A stretch of 36,096 nucleotides of DNA, from NCBI GenBank assembly GCA_037442205.1, contig JBBIQS010000080.1:1-36096 (forward strand), written 5' to 3'. Below, piece after piece: positions 24,898-33,684 of the stretch (position 1 is the first letter of the stretch; every line of letters starts with the position of its first letter). The notes under the pieces are model-generated. The model ran no database searches. It had not been told where the DNA came from and worked only from the letters and a program-made list of their open reading frames with translations. Made by a program: the position numbers and the translations under genes. The DNA comes from JBBIQS01 sp037442205 (lineage in GTDB: Bacteria; Myxococcota; Myxococcia; Myxococcales; UBA5297).

Positions 24898-26045
24898 CCG
24901 CCGCCGACGGGCTGCGCCACAAGGAGTGCTACGACGACGAGCTGGAGCTGGCCCCGGTGCGGCTGCTGGGCGGGTTCGTCCTGGTCGATACCCACCTCGG
25001 CTGCGTCGGATGCAGCTTCTGCCTCAACCGCCGCTATCCGGTGCTGCGCGGATTGCTGGAGAGGAAAACCCACCTCGACTATTCCGCAATCGGAGTGACG
25101 CCCGAGCGGATCGCCTCCTGGCTGGCCGGGATTTCCTCGGTGGTCGAGGCGGGCGTGCCGGTGCGCTTCGGGCACGTCACCGACCTCGCCTTCGAGGAGC
25201 GCGATGCCTGCCGGGTCGTCGAGATGCTGCCTCCGGATCATCCGGTTCTCATGAACACCCGTTTCCCGATCGGCGAGGCGACTCGGCATTTGCTGCGCCG
25301 GCATCGCAACGTGCTGCTCCACGTCACCGTCACTCCGGCGGGCCTGGATCCGGAGAACAAGGCCGATTCGAATCGGACCTTGGAGAGCCTGCGCGGACTG
25401 CCGCCGGACCAGGTCTTCGTGATGATCGGCCCGCTGGTCGCCGGGGCCGGACCGGCGGCGCGCGAGCTGCTCGCTCGATTGCCGGCCGCCAGCCGCATCG
25501 GCTTCAAGGAGGTGGACATCGCCGCCATCCCCGGCTGCGAAGCCCTGGCGCCGATGCCGCGGACCGAGGTCGAGGCGCTGATCGCCCGGGCCGGCGAGCT
25601 CGGTCACCGCTGGCTGCCGTTCTACGGCTGCCAGGTGCGCGCCAACCTCGGGCGGCCGTGCTTCTTCTCCCGGGCGGCGGCGAGGGCTCCGCAGGTCTGC
25701 GCCCGCTGCCCCAATCAACCGATCTGCGCCTCAGTCCGCCTGCCGGCCGCCGAGCAGGTGCGCGAGGCCGCCGCGCGAATCGGACTGACCGCCGGGGAGG
25801 TGCGCATCGCCGAGTCGCGGGTGGAGCTCGAAATCGCCGAGCCGGCCTCGCGCGCCGACGAGGTCTTCCTGTCCGAGAAGCTCACCGCCGAGGTGCGGCT
25901 GTCGACGGTGGCCCGTGCCGAACGACGCGAGACCATCCGGCTGAGCGAGGCAATCTTCGAGCGCTGGCAGCGGGTGGGCTTCTATCCGGTCGAGGAGCTG
26001 CGCCGGCTAGGAAGGCAGATGGCGCGGCTCATCCGATCGGCATGA
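24891..26045 (+). CDS. Radical-SAM-like paralogue, second of tandem pair
   Basis: This 384-residue protein is homologous to its neighbour along its whole length: GHVTD aligns with GHDTD, HVTVTP with KFTATP, VFVMIGPLVAG with YWVIGPLAAD, and IAEPASRADE with VAEPSSRGDE. Its N-terminal cysteines are spaced Cys38-x2-Cys41-x2-Cys44 (GCVGCSFC), one residue shorter than the canonical radical-SAM triad. Five further cysteines (Cys247, 257, 270, 273, 279) include the same Cx2Cx5C set. The overlapping ATG suggests the two proteins are made together, perhaps as a heterodimer in which one subunit may not perform SAM chemistry. Confidence 0.72.
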   Translation: MLTAADGLRHKECYDDELELAPVRLLGGFVLVDTHLGCVGCSFCLNRRYPVLRGLLERKTHLDYSAIGVTPERIASWLAGISSVVEAGVPVRFGHVTDLAFEERDACRVVEMLPPDHPVLMNTRFPIGEATRHLLRRHRNVLLHVTVTPAGLDPENKADSNRTLESLRGLPPDQVFVMIGPLVAGAGPAARELLARLPAASRIGFKEVDIAAIPGCEALAPMPRTEVEALIARAGELGHRWLPFYGCQVRANLGRPCFFSRAAARAPQVCARCPNQPICASVRLPAAEQVREAAARIGLTAGEVRIAESRVELEIAEPASRADEVFLSEKLTAEVRLSTVARAERRETIRLSEAIFERWQRVGFYPVEELRRLGRQMARLIRSA

Positions 26046-26111
26046 CCGAAGGCAAGACGATGGCGGCCGGCGGGTCCGGCATCGGATTCCATAGGAGCTT
26101 CGGGGGCTTGG

Positions 26112-26672
26112 CTAATGAGCCACCGGGAAGTGCTCCTTGACCTCGATCTGGGCGCTCACCACTCCCGGGCTCGCGGCCAGGGCAGCGGCCGAGGCCTGGA
26201 TGTCGACCTGCGCCGGGACCCGAAAGATCGCGGTCGAGATCGCGGGAACACTCAGGACCAGCTCCAACCCCAGCGATCCGGCGAGCGACTGGGGATCGGC
26301 CGCAGGCGCGAGCACGGCGACCAGCGTCCCCGGGACGACGCCCAGCCCGCCGGTCTCCACGTTCTGGACCACCGGCAGCGTGGCTGCGCCGCCGACCTGC
26401 CCCACGGTCGCCGCCGCGGCCCCCGGCTCCCGATAGAGAAGGTAGCGCCCCTTCTCGGCGACGAAGGAGGGCGCGCTGGCTCCCACCGCGGCCAGCGCCT
26501 CCGGGACCGATTTCGCCGCCGGCTTGTGGACCGCCCGGATCCCGGGCGCGAACCGGTAGGTGGCCCCGGCGCTCTGGAACTGCGCCGGCCCGCCTGCTCC
26601 CTGGGCCTGTGCTGCGGGCGCCATCGACGCTGCCAGGAGCCCAGCCAGGATCGCTGCGTTCTTGAAGTTCAT
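26112..26672 (-). CDS. Secreted propeptide/inhibitor-like protein of subtilisin type
   Basis: This 186-residue protein has a signal peptide (to about AQA at 23). The rest resembles the N-terminal chaperone/inhibitor propeptides of subtilisin-like proteases: YRFAPGIRAVHKPAAK, a central strand section, and the end with STAIFRVPAQVDIQASAAAL and PGVVSAQIEVKEHFPVAH. It follows the giant S8 protease with only 12 bases between, with a perfect GAGGAGGT ribosome binding site. The protease itself lacks a classical propeptide before its catalytic domain, so this protein may fold or inhibit it in trans. That is inference. Confidence 0.65.
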   Translation of the reverse strand: MNFKNAAILAGLLAASMAPAAQAQGAGGPAQFQSAGATYRFAPGIRAVHKPAAKSVPEALAAVGASAPSFVAEKGRYLLYREPGAAAATVGQVGGAATLPVVQNVETGGLGVVPGTLVAVLAPAADPQSLAGSLGLELVLSVPAISTAIFRVPAQVDIQASAAALAASPGVVSAQIEVKEHFPVAH

Positions 26673-26684
26673 GGCGACCTCCTC

Positions 26685-29600
26685 TCAGTGGCCGAAGACG
26701 CGGAGCTGCCAGTTGGTCAGGGTTCCGCGCATGTCCCGTCTCCCGTCCACCAGCCGGAGGGTCCAGGTGCCCGCGCTCCGCTCGCCGTAGAAAGCGTTGG
26801 ACTCGAGCACCATCTGGCGCAGGGAGGTCCCGTTGAAGACGTTCTTGATGTTCAGGAGGATGCTCCTGGTGCCCGAAGGGCTGACCAGCTCGATCCCCAG
26901 GTCGCCGGTGCGCTGGTGGGTGGCCGAGACGGTGATCTGCACGGCTTCGATCGACAGGTCGGTGGGCATGGCGAGGGTGCTCGTCACCCCGGGCGCCCAG
27001 TTGTCCGGGATGGAGAGCGACAGCGTGCCGCTCGAGACGAACGGGGTGACGGTCAGGGTCCCCAGCTGGCCGTAGGGGTAGGTCTCGGCCATGCGGACGG
27101 CGGCGTCGACGTTCACCCGGCCGAACCCGTACCAGTTGTGGAAGGCGTAGCCGGCGGCGTTGACCGTCCAGGGAAGCTCGGCGACGTAGGGCCCCACCAC
27201 GAGGCTGGAGTCGAGGATCGGGGCGATCGCCGGATCGACGCGGGTGGCAGTGGTGGCCAGGATGTGCTTCACGTCGCGCCAGCCGAGCGTCGGATTGGCC
27301 TCCAGGATCAGCGCGATGGCGCCGGAGGTCGCCGGGGCCGCGGCCGAGGTTCCGGTGAAGGTGTTGGTGTAGCTGCAGGTGCCGTTCGGCGAGGCGCCTC
27401 GGTCGAAGGTGCTGGAGGCTGCCGCGGTCACGCTGAAGCCGGCGGCGCAGCCCGACTGGTCGGTGGTCACCATGCCTGGCTGGTAGGTTTCGGGCGGGAG
27501 GCTGCTCCCGGCGACGCTGGCGTTGTATCCGTACTCGCCGCCCGGGGCGCTCACCCACAGCGCCGACCCGGTGGTGGAGTAGCTGCTCTTCACTCCCCGG
27601 GCATCGAGGGCCCCGACCAGGACGACGTAGGGGAGGGCGCTGTAGGGGTCCATGTTGACGTTCTGGCAGCTGACTTTGACGAACATCGCTGCGCTGCAGT
27701 CTGCGTAGCCCAACTGCGAGAAGCCGTTGCCCGCCGACTTGACGTAGATCGCCCCGCGCCCGCCTCGCAGCGTGCTGGTTCCGGAGGCGTACTGCGCCAC
27801 GAGAGTCGGGTCGGCGAGGAAGTCGATGGTGTTCTCGTAGCCGTAGCTCTGGTTGAAGACCCAGACGTCGCTGGACAGGGGATTGGCGGACGAGCCTCCG
27901 AGCGACGCCAGCTCCTGCGCCGTCGTCATCGACGAGCTCAGGTAGTCGTACCCGTTGAGCCCCGCGCGCGGCGCCACTCCCATGCCGCCCAGGGCGTTGC
28001 CATGGACCATGGCGATGAGTCCGGCGACGCTGGTCCCGTGGTCGCCGGTGGTGACGCTGCTGGTCGGGTTGGCGGTGGATTTGGCGAAGCTCCACGAGCC
28101 GGGGACCACGTTCGCCGCCAGGTCCTCGTGCAGGATCTCCAGGCCGGTGTCGACCACCGCCACCTTCACCCCGGCGCCGGAATAGCCCTTGGCGTAGGTG
28201 GCCAGCGCGTTGAGGTCGTTGCCGGCCGAGCCGGGCTGATCGGAGTAGGCGCTCTGGCCGGTGTTGTGGAGGTGCCACTGCTGGCCGAGGAGCGGGTCGT
28301 TCCCCACGCCCGGGCCGATCGGCGCGATGGCCGCCAGCAGGCTGACCTGGGCCGAGGCGCTCTTGCCGACCAGGGTGGCGGTCACCGTGGCGGCGGCCCC
28401 GGCGCTCGCTCCGGTCGCGGGCGCGGCCATCCCGGTGGCGTCGACGGTGACGTTGGCGGGGGAGCCGGAGGTCCACTGCGCCTGGTCGGTGACATCCCCG
28501 GTGGTGGCGTCGGCATAGGTGGCGGTGGCCACGAGCTGGGCGCTTCGCCCGAGCGGAATGGAGATGGAGGCAGGCGCGATTGCGATCGCCGTCACCGCCG
28601 GGCTGACGGTCAAAAGCGCGCTGCCCGAGGCGGCGCTGGCGCTGACCCCGGCCACGGTGTTGGTCACCACCGCGCGGTAGCTGCCGGCGTCGGAGGGCTG
28701 CACGTTGCCGAGTGACAAGGTGGCGGCGGTCTGGCCGGGCAGATCGACTCCTCCCTTTTGCCACTGATAGGAGAGGGTCCCGCTCCCGGTCGCCGCCACC
28801 GAGAAGGCGGCGCTGGTGGTCGGCGCACGAGTCAGCGAGCGCGGGTGAGCCGTGATCGCGGGCGGAAGGACCACGGTGAGCGCGGCCTGGCTCGAGGTGG
28901 TGGTGGCCGTCGTCCCGTCCAGCGAGTTGGTCACCACCACGGCGTAGTTGCCAGCGTCGGAGGCCTGCACGGCCGTGAGCGACAAGGTTGCTGCGGTCTG
29001 GCCGGGCAGGTCGGTCCCACCCTTCTGCCACTGGTAGGAGAGGGTCCCGGTGCCGGCCGCGGTCACCGAGAAGGAGCCGCTGCCTCCGGCGGCGACGGTC
29101 AGAGGCGCCGGCTGAGCGGTGATGGTGGGCGGCAAGTTCACGGTGAGCGTAGCCGCGGCCGAGTTGGTGGAGGCCGTCGTCCCGTCCAACGTGCTGGTCA
29201 CCACCACCCCGTAGCTGCCGGCGTCGGAGGCCAGCACCGCCGAGAGCGTCAGGGTGGAGCCGAGCTGGCCCGGGAGATCGACTCCTCCCTTCTGCCACTG
29301 GTAGGTGAGGACCCCGCTCCCCCAGGCCGAAAGCGAGAACGAGCAACTGCCCCCCTCGGCGACGGTCACCGAGACCGGCTGGGAGGAGATGGTGGGCGGG
29401 ACGTTGACGGTGAGCGTGGCCCCTGCCGACTTGGCGGTCGTGGTGGTCTTGCCCAGGGTGTTGGTCACCACCACGCCATAGCTGCCGGCATCGGAGGGCT
29501 GGACGCCGGAGAGAGACAGCGTGGAGCCGGTCTGGCCGGGCAGGTCGAGGCCGTCCTTCTGCCACTGGTAGGAGAGGGTCCCGTTCCCGGTCGCGGTTAC

Positions 29601-30293
29601 CGAGAAGGAGCCGCTGCCTCCCTGGGCGACGGTCAGGTCCGTCGGCTGGGTGGAGATGGCCGGTGGGACGTTCACGCTGCAGGTGGCGGCATCCGAGGTC
29701 GAGGAGGCCGTCGTCTTGAGCAGCGTGTTGGTGACCACCACGTCGTAGCTGCCTTCCTCGGAGGCATGCACGCCGAGGAGCGACAGGGTGGGACCGGTCT
29801 CGCCTGGCAGGGCGGAGCCGCCCTTGCGCCACTGGTAGGAGAGGGTCCCGCTGCCAGTCGCAGTCACCGAGAAGGAGCAGTCGCCGCCCGCGACCACGGT
29901 CAGCGGTTGCGGCTGGGCAGTGATGGTCGGCGGGACGTTCACGGTCAGCGATGCCGGGACCGAGGTGGCCGCGGCGCTGCTGCCGTCGACGGTGTTGGTC
30001 ACCACCACCGTGTAGCTGCCGGCGTCGGAATCCTGGACGGCGGTGAGCTCCAGCAAGGCGGCAGTCTTCCCGGGGAGATCAACGCCCTTCTTCTGCCATT
30101 GGTAGGAGAGCGTCCCGGTCGCGGTCGCGGTCACCGAGAAGGTGGCGGGGTCCCCGGCGGCCACGGTGAGCGAGGCGGGTTGCGCGGTGATCGCCGGCGG
30201 CTCGGCCTGCTTCGGCGGCGACGAAGGGCCGGGGCAGCCTGCCAAGAGCAACGCCGCGACCGCGGCCAGCCTGGAACCGAGAAGTCTGCCCAT
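26685..30293 (-). CDS. Subtilisin-family protease lipoprotein with Ig-like repeats and P domain
   Basis: This 1202-residue protein starts at the ATG at 30293, which follows a GGGAGG site. The open frame goes on to 30647 but is not protein-like. A lipobox (LAGC, Cys20) anchors it. Six Ig-like repeats of 89 residues occupy about 32-564, each with SYQWQKGGVDLPG and DAGSYGVVVTN patterns. A Big_2-like domain follows (about 565-654), then an S8 catalytic domain with Asp715 (VVDTGLE), His752 (GDHGTSVAG) and Ser983 (GTSAAAP). The C-terminal 120 residues resemble a proprotein-convertase P domain. It is likely a surface protease with adhesive Ig stalk. Together with the small downstream gene it forms an operon. 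Confidence 0.9.
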   Translation of the reverse strand: MGRLLGSRLAAVAALLLAGCPGPSSPPKQAEPPAITAQPASLTVAAGDPATFSVTATATGTLSYQWQKKGVDLPGKTAALLELTAVQDSDAGSYTVVVTNTVDGSSAAATSVPASLTVNVPPTITAQPQPLTVVAGGDCSFSVTATGSGTLSYQWRKGGSALPGETGPTLSLLGVHASEEGSYDVVVTNTLLKTTASSTSDAATCSVNVPPAISTQPTDLTVAQGGSGSFSVTATGNGTLSYQWQKDGLDLPGQTGSTLSLSGVQPSDAGSYGVVVTNTLGKTTTTAKSAGATLTVNVPPTISSQPVSVTVAEGGSCSFSLSAWGSGVLTYQWQKGGVDLPGQLGSTLTLSAVLASDAGSYGVVVTSTLDGTTASTNSAAATLTVNLPPTITAQPAPLTVAAGGSGSFSVTAAGTGTLSYQWQKGGTDLPGQTAATLSLTAVQASDAGNYAVVVTNSLDGTTATTTSSQAALTVVLPPAITAHPRSLTRAPTTSAAFSVAATGSGTLSYQWQKGGVDLPGQTAATLSLGNVQPSDAGSYRAVVTNTVAGVSASAASGSALLTVSPAVTAIAIAPASISIPLGRSAQLVATATYADATTGDVTDQAQWTSGSPANVTVDATGMAAPATGASAGAAATVTATLVGKSASAQVSLLAAIAPIGPGVGNDPLLGQQWHLHNTGQSAYSDQPGSAGNDLNALATYAKGYSGAGVKVAVVDTGLEILHEDLAANVVPGSWSFAKSTANPTSSVTTGDHGTSVAGLIAMVHGNALGGMGVAPRAGLNGYDYLSSSMTTAQELASLGGSSANPLSSDVWVFNQSYGYENTIDFLADPTLVAQYASGTSTLRGGRGAIYVKSAGNGFSQLGYADCSAAMFVKVSCQNVNMDPYSALPYVVLVGALDARGVKSSYSTTGSALWVSAPGGEYGYNASVAGSSLPPETYQPGMVTTDQSGCAAGFSVTAAASSTFDRGASPNGTCSYTNTFTGTSAAAPATSGAIALILEANPTLGWRDVKHILATTATRVDPAIAPILDSSLVVGPYVAELPWTVNAAGYAFHNWYGFGRVNVDAAVRMAETYPYGQLGTLTVTPFVSSGTLSLSIPDNWAPGVTSTLAMPTDLSIEAVQITVSATHQRTGDLGIELVSPSGTRSILLNIKNVFNGTSLRQMVLESNAFYGERSAGTWTLRLVDGRRDMRGTLTNWQLRVFGH
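28602..30200 (-). repeat. Six 267-bp Ig-like coding repeats
   Basis: The minus strand carries six tandem units of about 267 bases (89 codons). The words CCACTGGTAGGAGAGGGTCC and GTGACGGTGAGCG-like strings recur on the plus strand at regular intervals. The units differ by many synonymous and some coding changes, so they are older than the 216-bp repeats of the neighbouring lipoprotein. Confidence 0.8.
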
Positions 30294-30519
30294 CGTCCGT
30301 CCTCCCAGCTCCAGAAGGTGCGGCCATGCGTCCGGAGGTGCGCCACCGCGAAGGCGCCATGCTGCATCGGGCGGGTCGGAGTTGCCAACTGCACGAAGAG
30401 GTGGCGACGAGAGGTAGGCAGTCAAACGACCGGAATCCGGGCGGGCGCAGCAATTGGTGCTTCGCGCGGAGAAGCGGAGTAGCCTCTGCAGCAGGGCCGA
30501 TTCCGGGAGGAAATCCAAA
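30294..30519. promoter_or_regulatory. Divergent promoter region
   Basis: The gap separates the protease operon from a small exported protein. It holds an 11-bp palindrome, AGTTGCCAACT (30380-30390), which could be an operator. I see no confident -35/-10 set. Ribosome binding sites for both genes lie at the ends (GGGAGG on the minus strand, GGGAGG on the plus). Confidence 0.35.
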
Positions 30520-30918
30520 ATGAAGAGGACGTCTGGTGCGGTGCTGGTGCTTTCGGGAGTGGTTGCGGGAGTGATGCTGGCCTGGGCGTGCGGGCCGGCG
30601 GGGACGAGCGCTCCGTCGGCGCAGGCTGCGACCGGGGTCGACAGCAAGGGGCTGACTCAGGTCTCGGGGGTCGAGTCGATCCAACTCGAGCAACGGGTCG
30701 CGACGCCGGCCGCCAGGTTCGCCGCCGCGCCGCTCGCCAATTCGATGCCGACGCCGGCCTGCAAGCAGTGGCAGGTGTCGATGGTATATCTCGGCGATGC
30801 CAATTCGTCAGCTCCCTTCATAACCGAGCCGAAGGCCATGCCCGAGGGGTGGGAGCCGTTTGCCACCAGTGACAACTATCACGCAGCCGTCATTCGCCGC
30901 TGCATTCGGGCCGACTGA
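30520..30918 (+). CDS. Small exported protein of unknown function
   Basis: This 132-residue protein starts at the ATG at 30520, after GGGAGGAAAT. The hydrophobic N-terminus (about residues 7-23) ends LAWAC. This departs from a lipobox because Ala is at -3, so the protein may instead be cut after SAQA (near residue 35). The rest has no recognised domain. One Cys in TPACKQW and one in RRCIRAD could pair. It is divergent from the protease operon and followed by a 156-base gap. Confidence 0.6.
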   Translation: MKRTSGAVLVLSGVVAGVMLAWACGPAGTSAPSAQAATGVDSKGLTQVSGVESIQLEQRVATPAARFAAAPLANSMPTPACKQWQVSMVYLGDANSSAPFITEPKAMPEGWEPFATSDNYHAAVIRRCIRAD

Positions 30919-31074
30919 CCAATCGGACTGAGAGCTGGGCCCTGCGCCGGCGTTCGGCTGGAGCAGGGCCCGTCAGCCTCGGGTGACACTGCAATAGCGG
31001 AGTCCTTCCGCGCGCTTGCGGCTGCTGGCTGCCGCCGACTCGACGCGTCACCGATTTTCCGCTCTTATCGGCGC

Positions 31075-31827
31075 ATGCACCCCCAACGACTTGCCCTGCT
31101 CCTCGCCGCGGCGCTCGCCGCCGGCTGCCTCGACAACACGACGCCCAAGTCGGACGCCGGCGCTTCCACATCCCACGACTCGGGCAGCTCCGGCGACGCC
31201 GGCCAGCCCGACTCCGGGACTGTCGATGCCGGCGCCACCGGCAACTGCCCGGACGCCGCCAAGAGCTGCCTCGCCAACCCGGACTGCGCCGCCAGCGAGG
31301 TCTGCATCCTCGACACTCCCGGGATGGCGGCCCGCTGCTGCGTCGCCGGCACCCGCGGCACCGGCGCGGTCGGCGACAGCTGCACCGCCGACTCCCAGTG
31401 CGCCTTCGGCCTGTGCCTGGCGCGCGACGACGGCCAGAAGTTCTGCTCCGGCGCCTGCCCCAATACCACCGAGTGCCCGGGGACCATGAACTGCAGCGCG
31501 CTCTTCAAGATGTGCTTTCCCCGCGACACCACCGTCCCGCTGACCAGCTGCGCCCAGGGCGCGCTCAACCAGTGCTTCGACAACAGCAACTGCCAGAACA
31601 CCGAGCGCTGCGAGAACAAAGGCACCATCCTGAACGAGGTGCTCTGCTGCACCACCGGCCCGCGCGGGACCAAGACCGTCGGCCAGGCCTGCGCCAGCGA
31701 GCTGGAGTGCGTCTTCGGCCGCTGCCTGGGAAGCCTGTGCAGCGACTTCTGCGACGGCACAGTCGATCCCTGCCCGCCGGCGACCATGGTCTGCAACACC
31801 ATGCGCGCGATGTGCGAGCCGATCTAG
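31075..31827 (+). CDS. Cys-rich lipoprotein with an internal duplication
   Basis: This 250-residue protein has a lipobox (LAAGC, Cys18) and an Asp/Ser/Gly-rich linker (about 20-55). Two halves repeat a pattern: CCVAGTRGTGAVGDSC and QCAFGLCL in the first, CCTTGPRGTKTVGQAC and ECVFGRCL in the second. Some 25 cysteines indicate disulfide bonds, consistent with a surface lipoprotein of myxobacteria. No enzymatic motif is seen. It converges with the pirin gene across a five-base gap. Confidence 0.8.
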   Translation: MHPQRLALLLAAALAAGCLDNTTPKSDAGASTSHDSGSSGDAGQPDSGTVDAGATGNCPDAAKSCLANPDCAASEVCILDTPGMAARCCVAGTRGTGAVGDSCTADSQCAFGLCLARDDGQKFCSGACPNTTECPGTMNCSALFKMCFPRDTTVPLTSCAQGALNQCFDNSNCQNTERCENKGTILNEVLCCTTGPRGTKTVGQACASELECVFGRCLGSLCSDFCDGTVDPCPPATMVCNTMRAMCEPI

Positions 31828-31831
31828 ACGC

Positions 31832-32944
31832 TCAGCCCGGGCGCTCGACCCGGCCGTCGGCGTGGCGGGCGAAGCGCCCCTGCTCGCGCGGGTGGACCGG
31901 GTCGTCGCTCTGCCACGGCCAGCCGCCGAACTCGGTGCGCCGGTAGTCGGCGAAGGCCTGCTGGATCTCCTCGCGGGTGTTCATCACGAAGGGACCGTAG
32001 GAAGCCACCGGCTCGCCGATCGGCCGGCCCTGCAGCAACAGCAGCTCGACCTCCTGCGCCCCGCTGGCCAGCTCCACCGCCATCTCCGAGCGCAGCTGGA
32101 TCCCGTGCGAGGAAGGGACGCCGCGGCCGCCGAGCAGCAGCCCGTCGCCAGAGAAGAAGTAGAGGACCCGGTTCAGGCCCGGGCTCGCCGCCGGCAAGGT
32201 CCAGCGCGCTCCCGGCGGCAGGCGGAGGGTCCAGATCGCCACCTCGGACTCCGACCGGGCGGCCCACGAGCTGGGCGGCGGCGCAAGCGCCCGCGCCTCG
32301 TCCAGCGCGCCGGCAATCACCGCCACCTCCACCGTCCCGGCCTCGGAAAAGACCTGCCGCGGCAGCCCCTCGCGCCAGAACATCCGGTAGTGCGGCTCGG
32401 CCATCTTGTCGGCCCGGGGCAGGTTGAGCCAGATCTGGAACAGCTCGAGAGGATTGGGCTTTTCCGGATCCAGCAGCGGCATCATCTCCGCGTGCAGCAC
32501 GCCCTTGCCGGCGGTCATCCACTGCACGTCCCCGCCGCCGTAGCGCCCGCTGGCGCCCAGCGAGTCGTGGTGGTCCACCAGCCCCTTGCGCACCACGGTC
32601 ACCGTCTCGAAGCCGCGGTGCGGATGCTGGGGAAAGCCCGGCACCGTCAGCCCGTGGTACATGCGCCAGCCGTCGAGGCCGGCGAAGTCCTGCCCCAGCT
32701 CCCGACCGGCCAGCGAGGCCTTCGGCCCCAGCCGCTCGTTGCCCGCCGGGTAGCGGTCGTGGTGGTGCACGCAGAACAGGAACGGGTCCAGGGTCGGCCA
32801 CTGGAAGCCCAGCGCCACGGTCCCGAGAATCGGACTCATCTGCTCCTCGCTCGTCTTCTTGTCCGCAGCGCCTGGGTCCGGGCGCGCGCAGGCAGCCGCG
32901 GCGGCAGCTGCTGCCTTCAAGGCCTGTCGCCGGCTGAGCCCCAT
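31832..32944 (-). CDS. Pirin-family protein with Tat-like export signal
   Basis: This 370-residue protein is a bicupin of the pirin family. The metal site is present in QHPHRGFETVTVV and in GVLHAEMMP, as is the DPFLFCVHHHDRYP start and an IWLNLPRADKMAEPHY motif. The N-terminus has a twin-arginine signal SRRQALK, an Ala-run and a Cys (AAACARP), so it may be exported by Tat and lipidated. This is unusual, because pirins are normally cytoplasmic. I start at the ATG at 32944. An in-frame ATG nine codons upstream is possible and would keep the Tat motif. Some pirins have quercetinase activity, but function here is open. Confidence 0.85.
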   Translation of the reverse strand: MGLSRRQALKAAAAAAAACARPDPGAADKKTSEEQMSPILGTVALGFQWPTLDPFLFCVHHHDRYPAGNERLGPKASLAGRELGQDFAGLDGWRMYHGLTVPGFPQHPHRGFETVTVVRKGLVDHHDSLGASGRYGGGDVQWMTAGKGVLHAEMMPLLDPEKPNPLELFQIWLNLPRADKMAEPHYRMFWREGLPRQVFSEAGTVEVAVIAGALDEARALAPPPSSWAARSESEVAIWTLRLPPGARWTLPAASPGLNRVLYFFSGDGLLLGGRGVPSSHGIQLRSEMAVELASGAQEVELLLLQGRPIGEPVASYGPFVMNTREEIQQAFADYRRTEFGGWPWQSDDPVHPREQGRFARHADGRVERPG

Positions 32945-33096
32945 CGCCCGGACCTCGCTGCGAATTGGCACTCCCGCGGTTACCGATGCTCGCCCGCCGG
33001 CGCCGTTGCGCGCGCCGATTTGTGCTCAGGAGCGACCCCTGCTATCCAACAGCGTCGGATTCCGGGCGGAGGTGCCGGCCGCCGGAGGGGACTGGA

Positions 33097-33663
33097 ATGG
33101 CACTGCCCGAGCCGGGTCGCATCAGAGGCGTGTTCCTGGTCCACCTCGGCGAGCTGCTGCTCAAGGAGCACGGCCCGGAGGCGCTGGAGAAGGTGGCGGC
33201 CCGGCTGTCGCCGGAGGCGGCCCGGGCGCTGCGCGCGCCGGCCAACTTCGACTGGTATCCGATGACCGACGCGGTGGCCATCGAGCAGGCGGTGATCGAT
33301 GCCTTCTACGGCGGGGACATCGCCCAGGCGGCGCGCTTCGGGCGGTTCGACGTGCACGACTCGCTCAAGGGCATCTACCGCTTCCTGTTTCGCCTGCTCG
33401 ACACCGAGACGCTGATCCTCAAGGCGGGCAAGGTCTGGTCGAAGTACTACGACCAAGGGCGCCTGATCGCCGAGAAGGTGGGGCCCAGGAACGTCCTGCT
33501 GCGGGTCGAGGGCTTCAACCCGGTGCACCCGATCCACTGCCACGAGCTGACGGGAGCGTTCTACGGCGCGGTGGACGCGGCGCGGCTCAAGACCGGCCGG
33601 GTGGAGCACTCGGAGTGCGTCTTGGACGGCAAGCAGGCTTGCCTGTTCGAGGTGCGCTGGTAG
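33097..33663 (+). CDS. DUF2378/TIGR02265-like protein
   Basis: This 188-residue protein starts at the ATG at 33097, which has GGAGGGG upstream. The frame is open to 32965 but without a ribosome binding site. It fits the myxobacterial DUF2378 pattern: GVFLVHLGELLLKEHG, FDWYPMTDAVAIEQAV, GRFDVHDSLKGIYRF, KVWSKYYDQG and a C-terminal VEHSECVLDGKQACLFEVRW motif with two cysteines. Such proteins resemble 4-vinyl-reductase/heme-NO-like domains and are of unknown function, possibly small-molecule sensors. It is transcribed alone, divergent from pirin, and ends before the 59-bp repeats. Confidence 0.65.
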   Translation: MALPEPGRIRGVFLVHLGELLLKEHGPEALEKVAARLSPEAARALRAPANFDWYPMTDAVAIEQAVIDAFYGGDIAQAARFGRFDVHDSLKGIYRFLFRLLDTETLILKAGKVWSKYYDQGRLIAEKVGPRNVLLRVEGFNPVHPIHCHELTGAFYGAVDAARLKTGRVEHSECVLDGKQACLFEVRW

Positions 33664-33684
33664 CGGGGGCTTCCGCGACGGCCC

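Noticed and set aside
26115..28715. Plus-strand frame (866 codons) antisense to the protease
   Set aside because: It shows Gly/Val/Arg-rich low-complexity sequence with no domain, while the minus strand has an intact S8 catalytic triad.
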